64,000 nucleotides of DNA from Tateyamaria sp. syn59 (lineage in GTDB: Bacteria > Pseudomonadota > Alphaproteobacteria > Rhodobacterales > Rhodobacteraceae). The notes below the pieces were generated by a model, which did no database searches, had not been told where the DNA came from, and saw nothing but the letters and a program-made list of their open reading frames with translations. The position numbers and the translations under genes are program-made. The DNA is taken from assembly GCF_007995245.1 (NCBI RefSeq), contig NZ_VCBA01000005.1, positions 62,001 to 126,000 of the forward strand, given 5' to 3'. The first letter of the stretch is position 1; each line of letters begins with the position of its first letter. Below are positions 25,016 to 33,746 of the stretch, in pieces.

Positions 25016-26415
25016 CCTTACACCCCATACGAAATTGAAGCCTGCTGTCAAACCGCATCGGCGCGGGCCACTGTTTTTACAACCAAGCACAAGTATTGTG
25101 TGCTCGAAGTGTTCCCTTATCCTTCGGGCAGCATTCGCATTGCGTAATTACCTAACCAAGCGGTGAGCGACGTCATTGCCCGCTGCAAGATATCGACCGG
25201 CCACGACGCGCTGCATCAAAGGTCCTGGACGCCATTGGTGGACATCAGAGGACGTGAGACTTTACCCACATCGCTGCTGACATGCGCCGTGGGATGGAAG
25301 TCAGCTTCCACCGGACAGATGGCAGGGCACGGCCAACTGCTATTCGGCCCGCTCTGATGCGATGCGTGCTAAGCGGCTGTTGCCGTGGTCCCGGACCATT
25401 CGGTGGCGAAGGTGCCAGAACCAGCTCGCCTTGACCGTGCCGCTCTTTTCGACAAATGCCGCCGGGGCAACACCATTGAAATAACGATAGAGAAGAAGGC
25501 GAATACGCGCCTCCGCATAAAGCACTCGGTATTTGCGGACCGCAAGCAACCTCGTGTGGATCGGTAACTTGGCGTTGACGTCCACAGCAGTGACGCCCTC
25601 TTTGGCAGTCCGGCACATGACCAGCGGGACATATATTTTGCGCACAGATACAAATTGCCCGTTCAAAATGCGTTCATGTACCGGGCAATGATGCCAAAGT
25701 CGGCGAATGAGATACATGTTTCAGCCATGACAGAATCGGATGTTTGTATCGACCATTTCCCCGGCATCGTGACCAAAACGTGCGAGGAAGGTATCAACAC
25801 CACCTTCTTCTGTTTCGAACAGCATGACATCGGCAAATTGCAAACCCATTAAAACCTGCGGGATTGGGCCTTGAGCAGTCGGCGATATTTGCGCTGCATT
25901 GCGATGTCACCTTTCACATTCCGGGCGACCCACTCGACTAACACCCAACCGGGCGCAAGGTGCCTTGCCGTTATTGCGGCAAACTGCGAAGTGCTAGACG
26001 GACACGTTCGTCGATTGGTCTTGGCGCTTTGCGCACTTTGTGGACCCGCGGCCAGCGGGACCGACACTGACATCATCCCTTCGGCTTCAACTTGGGTTCA
26101 TCGAGTATCATGCTTCCACGCCCACTCCACAGCGGTCCCAGGCAAGCCAAGACGCCCAAATGCGGGCAGTGATGACGCTGATTCATCAACGCCCCTTGGC
26201 GCATTGCGGATAAGACGATGCTGTTGTTCGATACAGTAATCCTGCCCATCCAGATCAACAGCAAACGGCGCGACGAAATGACCTTGGCAGCCGATCTGTC
26301 CAAAGCCGAGGTTGAAAAACAGTCGCTGGCAAACGAAGCTGTGCAAAAGGCGCGGGATAGCGATGCACCCAGGAAGGTGTTCGCACGTCCGGGCCGAATC
26401 GTTAACGTGGTGGTC
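25016..26415 (+). pseudogene. leuS: Decayed leucyl-tRNA synthetase gene
   Basis: Three segments align with LeuS in order. Segment 1 (25016-about 25330) reads PYTPYEIEACCQTA, KYCVLEVFPYPSGSIRI, then a TAA, then SDVIARCKISTGHDALH; intact LeuS has YTPxEIE, KYYVLEMFPYPSGRIHMGH and GDVIARYKISTGHNVLH. Segment 2 (25903-26070) reads DVTFHIPGDPLD, a TAA, HPTGRKVPC, then after a frameshift DTFVDWSWRFAHFVDPR. Segment 3 (about 26190-26415) reads [20 protein letters not shown], then NSKRRDEM and ends [14 protein letters not shown], the LeuS C terminus. About 1.4 kb remains of the usual 2.5 kb. The catalytic HIGH region is broken by a stop and the KMSKS region is missing, so it cannot encode a synthetase. 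Confidence 0.9.
25340..25717 (-). other. Unrecognised open frame inside the leuS pseudogene
   Basis: A 125-codon open frame on the opposite strand, beginning MYLIRRLWHHCPVHERILNG. A second short frame (25855 down to about 25727, beginning MGLQFADVMLFETEEGG) lies just upstream of it and ends at a stop, as if the two were one interrupted gene. I do not recognise either. The stretch 25340-25860 has no LeuS similarity on either strand, so it may be inserted DNA or a decayed neighbour. It is unlikely to be a working gene. Confidence 0.3.
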
Positions 26416-26424
26416 TTACACAAC

Positions 26425-26892
26425 ATGCGCCTCCTTGCGGCCCTCGCACTCGCACTCGCCGTCGCCGCCTGCGGCTTTGAACCGGTCTATGGCCCCGGTG
26501 GCACGGGCACCAAGCTGCAAAACCGGGTGCTGGTCGACCCGCCACGCGACCGCGAAGGCTTCCTGCTGGTGCGTCAGCTTGAAGAGCGGTTGGGACGTGC
26601 GGGCGATCCAACATACAAGCTGGCCATTGACCTGTCTGTTGCCGAAGAAGCGAGGGCCATCGACCCCGATGGCGACATCCGCCGCTATCACATGATCGGG
26701 TCCGCCGCCTTTACGCTATCGGACGCTGACACGGGGGCTGTCATCATGACGGACCTTGTGGATAACTTCGTGGGTTATTCCGCGACGGGCACAACCGTAG
26801 CGACTCTGTCGGCCCAGCGCGATGCGACGGAGCGGCTGATGACAATCCTCGCGGACGAGATTGTGCTGCAATTACAGGTCTCTGATCTGTGA
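26425..26892 (+). CDS. lptE: LPS assembly lipoprotein LptE
   Basis: A 155-residue lipoprotein. The signal is [15 protein letters not shown] then Cys16, followed by [10 protein letters not shown], the standard LptE start. LptE plugs the LptD barrel in the outer membrane for lipopolysaccharide export. Its frame is continuous with the decayed leuS 3' end because the ancestral leuS stop is lost; the ATG at 26425 remains the natural start. It overlaps holA by four bases. Confidence 0.9.
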   Translation: MRLLAALALALAVAACGFEPVYGPGGTGTKLQNRVLVDPPRDREGFLLVRQLEERLGRAGDPTYKLAIDLSVAEEARAIDPDGDIRRYHMIGSAAFTLSDADTGAVIMTDLVDNFVGYSATGTTVATLSAQRDATERLMTILADEIVLQLQVSDL

Positions 26893-27890
26893 AACTGAAC
26901 ACCGGCCAGGCGGCAGCGTATTTTTCCAAACCGGACCTGGATGCGGCGGGGCTGTTGATATACGGTGCCGACGGGATGCGGATCGCCCTGAAACGACAGC
27001 AAGTCGTCGCCGCCCTGATCGGGCCGCAGGGCGAAGAGGAAATGCGCCTGACACGCATCGCTGCGGGTGATCTGCGCAAGGAACCCGCGCTGCTGCTGGA
27101 CGCGGCCAAGGCCATCGGTTTTTTCCCCGGCCCGCGCGTGGTACTGGTCGAGGATGCCAACGAGAACAGTGGCCCGACCATCACCGACGCGCTGTCGGAC
27201 TGGGCGCCGGGCGACGCGCAGATCGTGGTCACCGCTGGCGCGCTCAAACCCACGTCTAAGCTGCGCAAAGCGTTCGAGGCACACACCAAAGCCTATGCCG
27301 TGGGGATCTACGATAACCCGCCCACACGGGACGAGATCGAACGCGACCTCGCGGCCGCGGGCCTCCCAAACCCGCCCCAAGAGGCGATGCACTTGCTGAT
27401 GGACCTGGCCAAGCAACTAGAGCCGGGGGATTTTCGCCAGACGCTGGAAAAGGTCGGGCTGTATAAGCTGAACGATCCCACACCGCTGAGCGCCGACGAT
27501 ATCACCGCCTGCGCACCCGCTTCGATCGAGGCGGAGGTGGACGACGTGCTGCTGGTCGTCGGTGATGGCAACGCTGCGGCCATCGGGCCGGTGATGCAAC
27601 GCCTGCAGGCGCAAGGGGTCAACGCCGTGGCCCTCTGCATCGGCGCCATGCGCCACTTCCGCTCGCTTCACCGTGCGGCAAGCGACACGTCGGGCCGTCC
27701 CCAGATCTGGGGGCCGAACCGCGACAAGATGCTGGCGCAAGCACGCAACTGGGGTGCCCCCAAGCTGGAACTGGCGTTGACTGAACTGACCGACACGGAC
27801 CTAAAGCTCCGGTCGGCGGGCCAAAATGCACCGGCCCTTGCCCTCGTTGAGCGTTGCTTCATCCGGCTCGCGATGCTCGCGCGCAGATAG
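26889..27890 (+). CDS. holA: DNA polymerase III subunit delta
   Basis: A 333-residue clamp-loader delta subunit. The start [16 protein letters not shown] (GTG codon) and [20 protein letters not shown] fit the alphaproteobacterial HolA N terminus; the C-terminal part has [15 protein letters not shown] and a helical collar. It overlaps lptE by four bases, the usual arrangement. In relatives it is commonly followed by parB and parA; here a dispersed repeat and an unrelated convergent gene follow, so synteny breaks at this point. Confidence 0.92.
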   Translation: MKLNTGQAAAYFSKPDLDAAGLLIYGADGMRIALKRQQVVAALIGPQGEEEMRLTRIAAGDLRKEPALLLDAAKAIGFFPGPRVVLVEDANENSGPTITDALSDWAPGDAQIVVTAGALKPTSKLRKAFEAHTKAYAVGIYDNPPTRDEIERDLAAAGLPNPPQEAMHLLMDLAKQLEPGDFRQTLEKVGLYKLNDPTPLSADDITACAPASIEAEVDDVLLVVGDGNAAAIGPVMQRLQAQGVNAVALCIGAMRHFRSLHRAASDTSGRPQIWGPNRDKMLAQARNWGAPKLELALTELTDTDLKLRSAGQNAPALALVERCFIRLAMLARR

Positions 27891-27898
27891 GGTCCAAC

Positions 27899-27970
27899 AC
27901 TCTTCTTCTCTTTGAAAATACGGTGGGGAGTTTGAGGGGCAGCGCCCCGCATTCATAAAAATGAATCGCG
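27899..27970 (+). repeat. Dispersed intergenic repeat, copy B
   Basis: CTCTTCTTCTCTTTGAAAATAC, then GGTGGGGAG, GAGGGGCAGCGCCCC hairpin, and an A-rich tail ending AATCGCG. It sits between convergent holA and the GFA gene and may end transcription from either side. Confidence 0.7.
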
Positions 27971-27989
27971 TCGCGCAGCGGCCTTTGGA

Positions 27990-28433
27990 TCACGCCTGCT
28001 CCGGGGGAGGGGCGGCGAACATCGCTTCCATCTCGGCTTGGGTCATGACGTGCCGTCCTTCACCCGCAAAGGCATAGCCATCCGGCTTGCGGTCGATATA
28101 AATCTCACCGGTCAGCTTAATGCCGGACGGGTCGTCGAAACTGCCCATGCCCACGTGCATTTGTCCGTTCAGCGGACCGGGAGCTGTGACCCGGTAGAAC
28201 AGGGACGAGCCGCAGGTCATGCAAAACACCCGCTCGGCCCAAGGGGATGAGGTGTAGATGCCCAGGTTCTCTTCGCCCTCGATTATCATGCCACCCTTAG
28301 GCACTTCGATGCCCAGAAACACACCACCGGACCATTTGCGGCACATGCCGCAGTGACATGCCCCTGTTTCGGTGACCGGTTCTGTGACGGTGAATTTGAC
28401 CGCGCCGCAGACGCAGGACCCTGTATGTGCCAT
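27990..28433 (-). CDS. GFA (glutathione-dependent formaldehyde-activating) family protein
   Basis: A 147-residue zinc protein. Cys motifs GSCVCGAVKF, ACHCGMCRKWSGG and FCMTCGSSLFYR are the zinc-binding set of the GFA/CENP-V fold. Members include S-(hydroxymethyl)glutathione synthase, but many have other or unknown roles; no formaldehyde pathway genes are adjacent. The start MAHTGSCVCG at 28433 fits the family; upstream in-frame codons add nothing conserved. Confidence 0.9.
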   Translation of the reverse strand: MAHTGSCVCGAVKFTVTEPVTETGACHCGMCRKWSGGVFLGIEVPKGGMIIEGEENLGIYTSSPWAERVFCMTCGSSLFYRVTAPGPLNGQMHVGMGSFDDPSGIKLTGEIYIDRKPDGYAFAGEGRHVMTQAEMEAMFAAPPPEQA

Positions 28434-28555
28434 TGAAATCTCCTTGGGGATGAACGTTGGGGATACTCTAGCTGGACGCTGCGACAATTTCTGACAGTAG
28501 GGTTGTGGCCCTGCCCCTGTCCTGCAATCGTGCGCATCAAAGGGAGGGTCTGTCC

Positions 28556-29146
28556 ATGTATCGCGTCATCGGAACCGTCAAAAGCCGCGCTTTCCGTGTG
28601 CTGTGGATGCTGGAAGAGTTGGGCCAGAGTTACGAGTTAGTCGAGGCTGGCCCGCGTTCGGATGTAGCGCGCAAATTCAATCCGCTGGGCAAGATCCCGG
28701 CGCTGGTGGATGGCGATGCGGTGTTGACCGACAGTGTGGCCATCATGACATACCTCGCCGACAAGCATGGTGGTCTGACCGCCCCCGCTGGCACGCCGGA
28801 ACGCGCTAGGCAGGATGCCATGACCCTGTGGCTGATCGACGAGATGGACGCGCTTTTGTGGACCGCCAGCAAGCACGCCTTTGTCCTGCCTGAAAAGCTG
28901 CGCGTGCCGGAGGTCGTGCCGACGTTGCACAAGGAGTTTGCGCGGAACGCAGACGCCCTGGCCGGGATGTTGCAGCAATCCGGTGACTTTCTGATGGGCG
29001 ACGCGATCACGCTGCCCGATCTGTTGGCCGTGCATTGCCTTGGCTGGGCCTTTGGCGCGGAGTTCCCGCCGCTGCCCGAGCCGGTCAAGGCCTATAGCAA
29101 GCACTTGCGCGCGCGCCCGGCCTTTCGCGCGGCCGCCGCCGCTTAA
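28556..29146 (+). CDS. Glutathione S-transferase family protein
   Basis: A 196-residue protein with an N-terminal thioredoxin-fold GST domain (YRVIGTVKSRAFRVLWML, NPLGKIPALVDGDAVLTDSV with the cis-Pro and the Ser of the glutathione site) and a C-terminal helical domain ending RARPAFRAAAAA. Substrate unknown. The ATG at 28556 follows GGGAGGG. Convergent and overlapping by four bases with the flavoprotein gene. Confidence 0.88.
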   Translation: MYRVIGTVKSRAFRVLWMLEELGQSYELVEAGPRSDVARKFNPLGKIPALVDGDAVLTDSVAIMTYLADKHGGLTAPAGTPERARQDAMTLWLIDEMDALLWTASKHAFVLPEKLRVPEVVPTLHKEFARNADALAGMLQQSGDFLMGDAITLPDLLAVHCLGWAFGAEFPPLPEPVKAYSKHLRARPAFRAAAAA

Positions 29147-30315
29147 CCGTTCAGGTAGCGCACCACGCCCTGCCCCGCCCATCGCCCGGTGGCGAGGCAA
29201 GCGGTGAGTAGGTAGCCGCCCGTGGGCGCCTCCCAATCCAGCATTTCGCCTGCGCAGAAGACGCCGGGTCTCGCCCGCAGCATGAGTGCGTCGTCCAGCG
29301 CCGTGGCGGCTACACCGCCAGCGGTCGAGATCGCCTCGTCCATGGGGCGTAGGCCGTCATGCGCCACGCGCAGTTTCTTGAGCCGTCGCGCGATGCGCAG
29401 GGCGTCGTCGGGCCAGGGGCGGCCCCATTCCTGTGCCAGCGCGATTTTCAGAGGGGTGAGTTTCAGCGTCTTGCGCAGATGGTTCGCAAAGCTCGCCTTG
29501 CCCCGTGGGCGGGCGAGCCGGTCTGCGACCTCGTCGACGCTGAGGTCGGGCAAGAGGTCGATATAGAGGTCATGCCCCTCGCGCACGCCGCGCGAGACGG
29601 AATAGATGCCGCCGCCCTCAAGCCCGCGTTTGGAGGCGACCGCTTCGCCGCGTGATCGGTGTGGGCCTGCGCGCCAGGCGACGCCCTTGATCGGGTGGCC
29701 CATGTGTTTGTCCATGTGCGGGGACCACGGCATGGAGATGGCGGCGTTGGAGGCGGCGAAGGGGGCGGTGTCGAGGCCGATCCAGTGTGTCCACGCGCCG
29801 TCGGAGCCGAGCCTTGCCCAGCTTGCGCCGCCGCAGGCGAGGAGTACTGCGTCTGCTTCGATGGATGCGGAAGTGCCATCGGGGTCAGTGATGCGTGGCG
29901 AACCATCGTCCCAGCCGGTCCAGCGGTGGCGGGTGCGGATTGTGACGCCCAATGCGTCCAGCCGGGCGAGCCATGCGCGCAGGAGGGGGGAGGCTTTCAT
30001 GGCCTTTGGAAAGACGCGGCCGGTGGAGCCTGTGAAAATCTCTTGGCCCAAGCCTTCGGCCCAAGCCACGATTGCGTCGGCGTCCCAGGCGTTCAGGGCG
30101 GGGGCGAGCCAGGGGGCGGCTTCGGTGTAGAGGGGCAGCATCGCCTTCACGTCCTCGGCCTTGGTCAGGTTCAGGCCCGACTTGCCCGCCATCAGGAACT
30201 TGCGGGCGACCGTCGGCTTCGCCTCGTAGATCGTGACCGACAGACCGGCCTCGGCCATCACCTCTGCCGCCGCCAAACCGGCGGGGCCGCCGCCGATGAC
30301 GGCGACGCGGGTCAC
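29143..30315 (-). CDS. BaiN-like NAD(P)/FAD-dependent oxidoreductase (TIGR03862 type)
   Basis: A 390-residue flavoprotein of the HI0933/BaiN family. The FAD Rossmann motif is VAVIGGGPAGLAAAEVMAEA at the very N terminus, followed by KFLMAGKSGLNLT, and ending GVFCAGEMLDWEAPTGGYLL, which are family signatures. Its substrate is unknown. The GTG start at 30315 overlaps the mscS stop (GTGA); a longer frame to 30513 would run inside mscS and is rejected. Confidence 0.9.
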   Translation of the reverse strand: MTRVAVIGGGPAGLAAAEVMAEAGLSVTIYEAKPTVARKFLMAGKSGLNLTKAEDVKAMLPLYTEAAPWLAPALNAWDADAIVAWAEGLGQEIFTGSTGRVFPKAMKASPLLRAWLARLDALGVTIRTRHRWTGWDDGSPRITDPDGTSASIEADAVLLACGGASWARLGSDGAWTHWIGLDTAPFAASNAAISMPWSPHMDKHMGHPIKGVAWRAGPHRSRGEAVASKRGLEGGGIYSVSRGVREGHDLYIDLLPDLSVDEVADRLARPRGKASFANHLRKTLKLTPLKIALAQEWGRPWPDDALRIARRLKKLRVAHDGLRPMDEAISTAGGVAATALDDALMLRARPGVFCAGEMLDWEAPTGGYLLTACLATGRWAGQGVVRYLNG

Positions 30316-31658
30316 TCGGACACAGTCCGCAACTCGCCCTTCATCTCGACCACGCGGTGCGGATAGGGGATTTCGATGTCGTGCTCTTTCAGCGCGTTCC
30401 AGATCGCGAAGAGGACGTGGCTCTTGTACTTGTTCTTGCCGTCGTCGATGCCGTTCACCCAGTATTCGACGGCAAAGTCGATGCCGCTGTCGCCGAAACC
30501 GACAAGCTCGCAATCCGGCCCCTCTGGAACGGCGAGGACAAAATCCAGTTTGGACACCGCCGCGTTGATGATGTCCGGCACGGCGTTGATGTCCGTGTTG
30601 TAGCTGACAGAAAACGGCGCCTCATAGCGGTTGGCGGAGCCGCTGTCGGAGTAGTTGACGACGCGGGTGGTGATGAAATCCTCGTTCGGGACAACGATCC
30701 AGCGGCCATCGTAGGTTTCGAGGATCGCGGCGCGGGCGGTCATCTTGACGATTGTGCCCGCCTCGCCCCCGTCCAACTCGACATAGTCGCCGACGGTCGC
30801 CTGCCCTTCGACCAGAAGTATCACGCCAGAAATGAAGTTCGACGCGATCTTTTGCAGGCCGAATCCGAGGCCGACGCCGATGGCACCGCCCAGCACGGCA
30901 AGCGCCGACAGGTTGATGCCCATGATGTTCATCAGCACAAGGAACGCGACGCCGAAGATCAGGAACTCCACCGACTTCGCCACCAGTTGGCGGAGGGAGG
31001 GGCGCATTTCCTCCTGCTTCTGGATGAAGGTGGTGGATTGGCTGTTGGACCACTGGCCAAGCCAGAAGATCACGCCGCCCACGGCGACGAATTGCAGAAG
31101 CCACAACAGGTTGAAGGACAGGTTGCCGAGCGGCACAACCGTCTCTTCGAGCCGGGTCGCGACCGGTCCTAGCAGGTTCAGCGCATAAAGCGCGGCAATG
31201 GGCACAAGCACGTAGCGGCCCAGCAACTTGAGGAACGGATCGGAGATGATGTCGCGCACCAGCGCGCGCACGGCAAGGAACAGGAAGACCCGCTTGCCAA
31301 AGGCGATCACCGCGCCGCTGTCAAAAATCGAACGCACGACGCCCTCGCCGATGCCGGTCAGGACATAGGCCATCAGCGGCAACAGCAGCGGCAGGAATTG
31401 CGCCACAAAGCGGCGCGATTTGGCGACGACGGTGTCGCTGTCGCCGGGATCAAGCAGGCGCGCCAGCATCGGGCGCAGGCGCCGCGTGATGACAACAGCA
31501 GCGAGGTAGGCGACGATCAGCAGCGCGAATTGCGACCACGCCGCCGGGCTGAGCAGCCATGTCAGCGCCAGATCCCACCCTTGCAGCGCATAGCCTGCGA
31601 TGGTCTGCACAATCTCGGGCTGGCTTTCGAGATCAAACTCCCAAAGATTAGACTCCAC
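30312..31658 (-). CDS. MscS-family mechanosensitive ion channel
   Basis: A 448-residue membrane protein. Several N-terminal hydrophobic segments precede a MscS core: LGGAIGVGLGFGLQKIASNF is the pore-lining TM3 with its Gly/Ala pattern, followed by the beta domain FISGVILLVEGQATVGDYVE and IVPNEDFITTRVVNYS. It would release solutes on hypo-osmotic shock. A GTG at 31658 follows AAGAGGTG with good spacing and is preferred to an upstream TTG at 31694. Four-base overlap with the flavoprotein gene. Confidence 0.9.
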   Translation of the reverse strand: MESNLWEFDLESQPEIVQTIAGYALQGWDLALTWLLSPAAWSQFALLIVAYLAAVVITRRLRPMLARLLDPGDSDTVVAKSRRFVAQFLPLLLPLMAYVLTGIGEGVVRSIFDSGAVIAFGKRVFLFLAVRALVRDIISDPFLKLLGRYVLVPIAALYALNLLGPVATRLEETVVPLGNLSFNLLWLLQFVAVGGVIFWLGQWSNSQSTTFIQKQEEMRPSLRQLVAKSVEFLIFGVAFLVLMNIMGINLSALAVLGGAIGVGLGFGLQKIASNFISGVILLVEGQATVGDYVELDGGEAGTIVKMTARAAILETYDGRWIVVPNEDFITTRVVNYSDSGSANRYEAPFSVSYNTDINAVPDIINAAVSKLDFVLAVPEGPDCELVGFGDSGIDFAVEYWVNGIDDGKNKYKSHVLFAIWNALKEHDIEIPYPHRVVEMKGELRTVSE

Positions 31659-31727
31659 GGGCGCACCTCTTGCCTCGTCCTCACACCGCGCCAATTGTCA
31701 CGTACGTCCCCGCCAGTGCAAGGAAAC

Positions 31728-32027
31728 ATGGCCTTGTCAGACCCGATCTGCCCCTTATGTGGCCGTCCCATCCCACCTGATGTGCCGCAAAGCCTGCATC
31801 ACCTGATCCCGAAGCTGAAAGGGGGTAAGGGCGGGCCGGTCGTGCTGCTGCACCATATCTGCCACCGGGAAATCCACGCGACGCTGACCGAGGCGGAGCT
31901 GGCCCGCGACTTCAATACGACAGAGGCGCTGCGGGTGCATCCGCGGCTGGCGAAGTTTTATAAATGGGTGGCAAAACGACCGCCCGGCTTTGCATCGAAA
32001 GTGCCGGGCGCGCGGCGCAAGCGCTAG
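31728..32027 (+). CDS. HNH endonuclease family protein
   Basis: A 99-residue protein with a zinc knuckle CPLCGRPIP and the HNH-type core LHHLIPKLKGG then HHICHREIH. Small stand-alone HNH proteins of this size are common in this order; the cellular substrate is unknown. The ATG at 31728 is divergent from mscS. Its stop overlaps the end of the small minus-strand gene by three bases. Confidence 0.85.
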   Translation: MALSDPICPLCGRPIPPDVPQSLHHLIPKLKGGKGGPVVLLHHICHREIHATLTEAELARDFNTTEALRVHPRLAKFYKWVAKRPPGFASKVPGARRKR

Positions 32028-32197
32028 CGTTTGCGGGATGACGGGTCCTTGACCTGCTTTTCCTCGATCCGCGCGCTGACTTTGGTGAGCACGTCTGTGA
32101 CCAGGAGTTGCACACGATCCGACGTCGTAAGCACCCGCTCGGTCTTGGCGGGGCGGAGATCGCGTTTAGCGCGCTCTATCCGGTTGTCACGGGCCAT
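32024..32197 (-). CDS. Small hypothetical protein, 57 aa
   Basis: A 57-residue charged, helical protein (starts MARDNRIERAKRDLRPAKTE and ends KDPSSRKR) with no signal or membrane segment. I do not recognise it. It is convergent with the HNH gene. Upstream lies a 16-bp palindrome (32209-32224) that may control it. Coding is likely because of the AT-rich promoter-like region before it, but no homologue is known to me. Confidence 0.5.
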   Translation of the reverse strand: MARDNRIERAKRDLRPAKTERVLTTSDRVQLLVTDVLTKVSARIEEKQVKDPSSRKR

Positions 32198-32208
32198 TGG
32201 GCCAACCC

Positions 32209-32224
32209 TACATTATGTAATGTA
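32209..32224. promoter_or_regulatory. Operator-like palindrome TACATTA-TG-TAATGTA
   Basis: Seven-bp perfect arms around a TG centre, 12 bases upstream of the small minus-strand gene. Further TTTACAT elements flank it at 32222-32257. A transcription-factor site is inferred. Confidence 0.45.
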
Positions 32225-32263
32225 AAGTTGACAACTGTTGCATTGAAATACTTTACATCTGAC

Positions 32264-32869
32264 CTAACAGAGCGCCTTGATCGCGCGCGCCGTTTCGGGT
32301 GTGGCAGCTGCGATGTCGGTGCACAGCGCGCGCGCCCGTTCGGTCACATCGCCACCTTCCACCAGTTCATCGACAAGGCCGAAGGACAGCGCCTGATCCG
32401 CCGTGATCTTTTGTCCGGCGAGAAAGATCATCTTGGTCCGTGCGGGGCCGATCAGGGCGGCCATGCGCACCGGATCGCTGGGCTGCGGCAGGTAGCCGAG
32501 TTTCATGACCGGGTAGAAGAACTTGGCCGACGGAACCGCGAGGCGCAGATCGCAGGCAAGCACCATGCCAGTGGCCCCACCCGCGACGGTGCCGTTCAGC
32601 GCGGCGATGGTCAGGCCGGGCAGGTCGGCAATGGCGCCTGACAGCTTTTCCCATAGTGGCGAGGTGGCAAGGCCCGCGCGCGCGGCATCGAGGTCGGCGC
32701 CAGCGCTGAAGACCTTACCCGTGCCGGTCAGGATCAGGGCCGCTGCGTCTTGAGCATCCCGCACTGCGTCGCGCAGGTCGGTCAGCATTTGTTCGGTCAG
32801 CGCGCCTGCCTTGTCGGGGCGGTTGATGGTCAGCGTCCAGATCGGGCCTGTACGGTCGACGTCGATCAT
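32264..32869 (-). CDS. Enoyl-CoA hydratase/isomerase family protein (short)
   Basis: A 201-residue crotonase-fold protein, shorter than the usual 255-265. The acyl-CoA pocket is present: VFSAGADLDAAR and the oxyanion-hole segment NGTVAGGATGMVLACDLRLA. The catalytic glutamates of hydratases at about 144/164 are not evident, and the C-terminal trimerisation helices are cut short, ending ETARAIKALC. It may be an isomerase or a variant hydrolase. It overlaps the SDR stop by four bases, suggesting a joint acyl-CoA pathway. Confidence 0.83.
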   Translation of the reverse strand: MIDVDRTGPIWTLTINRPDKAGALTEQMLTDLRDAVRDAQDAAALILTGTGKVFSAGADLDAARAGLATSPLWEKLSGAIADLPGLTIAALNGTVAGGATGMVLACDLRLAVPSAKFFYPVMKLGYLPQPSDPVRMAALIGPARTKMIFLAGQKITADQALSFGLVDELVEGGDVTERARALCTDIAAATPETARAIKALC

Positions 32870-33618
32870 GTCAGGCCCACCCGTGTGCGGATGTCGGGGT
32901 CGCGTAGGGAAATCTCCTGCCCGATCCAATCGTCGGCGCCGGGGGAGCACATCCAAAGGAGCGCCTTGGCTGGCCAGTCCGCCGGGATGTGCTCGGACCA
33001 GTCCAGTTGGCTGACGGGGTTGATGCCGCTTGCCTTGATCTCGCGCTGCATTTGGGTCGCGACGGTGCCGGGCGCCAGCCCCATGGCGCGGATGCCTGCG
33101 GGGCCGTTTTCCTTGTCCACGCAGCGGGTGAGCATGGCGGCCCCCGCCTTGGATGCGCAGTAGTGCGACCATGCCTCGACCGGACCGTGTGCGGCACCCG
33201 AACTGATGGTCAGGATGGTCCCTGCGCCCGCCTTGAGCATCACGGGCAAGGCCGCGCGCATGCCGTAAAAGACGCCCTTGAGGTTGATGTCGATGACATG
33301 GCCCCAATCGTCCGGGTCTGCGGTGGCAAGGTGCGAGATGGGTTCGATGGCGCCTGCATTGCCGATCAGCACGTCGAGGCTGCCGAACTTGGCAGCAGTC
33401 TGATTAACCGCATCGCTCATAGCCGAAAAGTCACTGACGTCGCAGGGCAGCGCGATGGCCTGAGACCCGATTTCATCTGCAAGTGAACTGATGGCATCCG
33501 CCCCGCGCGCAACAAGAGCCACGTTGGCGCCCGCTTGGGCAAAAACGCGGGCCGTATCGGCCCCAATGCCCCGGCTGGCCCCGGTAATCAGAACCGTTTT
33601 TCCGCTCATATCGTGCAT
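32866..33618 (-). CDS. SDR family oxidoreductase
   Basis: A 250-residue short-chain dehydrogenase. The cofactor motif is VLITGASRGIGADTARVF, the NAG motif is VLIGNAGAIE, and the catalytic Ser, Tyr and Lys are in TISSGAAHG and YCASKAGAAML. A D at the end of beta 2 is not seen (ARGADAI), so NADP(H) is possible. The ATG at 33618 follows GGAGG with 6-base spacing. Coupled to the enoyl-CoA hydratase-like gene. Confidence 0.9.
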   Translation of the reverse strand: MHDMSGKTVLITGASRGIGADTARVFAQAGANVALVARGADAISSLADEIGSQAIALPCDVSDFSAMSDAVNQTAAKFGSLDVLIGNAGAIEPISHLATADPDDWGHVIDINLKGVFYGMRAALPVMLKAGAGTILTISSGAAHGPVEAWSHYCASKAGAAMLTRCVDKENGPAGIRAMGLAPGTVATQMQREIKASGINPVSQLDWSEHIPADWPAKALLWMCSPGADDWIGQEISLRDPDIRTRVGLT

Positions 33619-33746
33619 TACACCCTCCGCCGTGTCGTGTTGGTCTTGTGGTACGGTGATGCGCCGCATAGGTCCACCCTGTGGCCTTGACGCATTCCGC
33701 GCCGTCCCGGACGATATGGCCAACTGATCATTCTAAGGATTCCATC

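Noticed and set aside
26218-26892. One 224-codon gene covering the leuS tail and lptE
   Set aside because: The first part is the LeuS C terminus; the lipoprotein signal of LptE requires translation to start at 26425.
32227-32260. TTGACA as a plus-strand promoter
   Set aside because: Nothing on the plus strand downstream is a supported gene.
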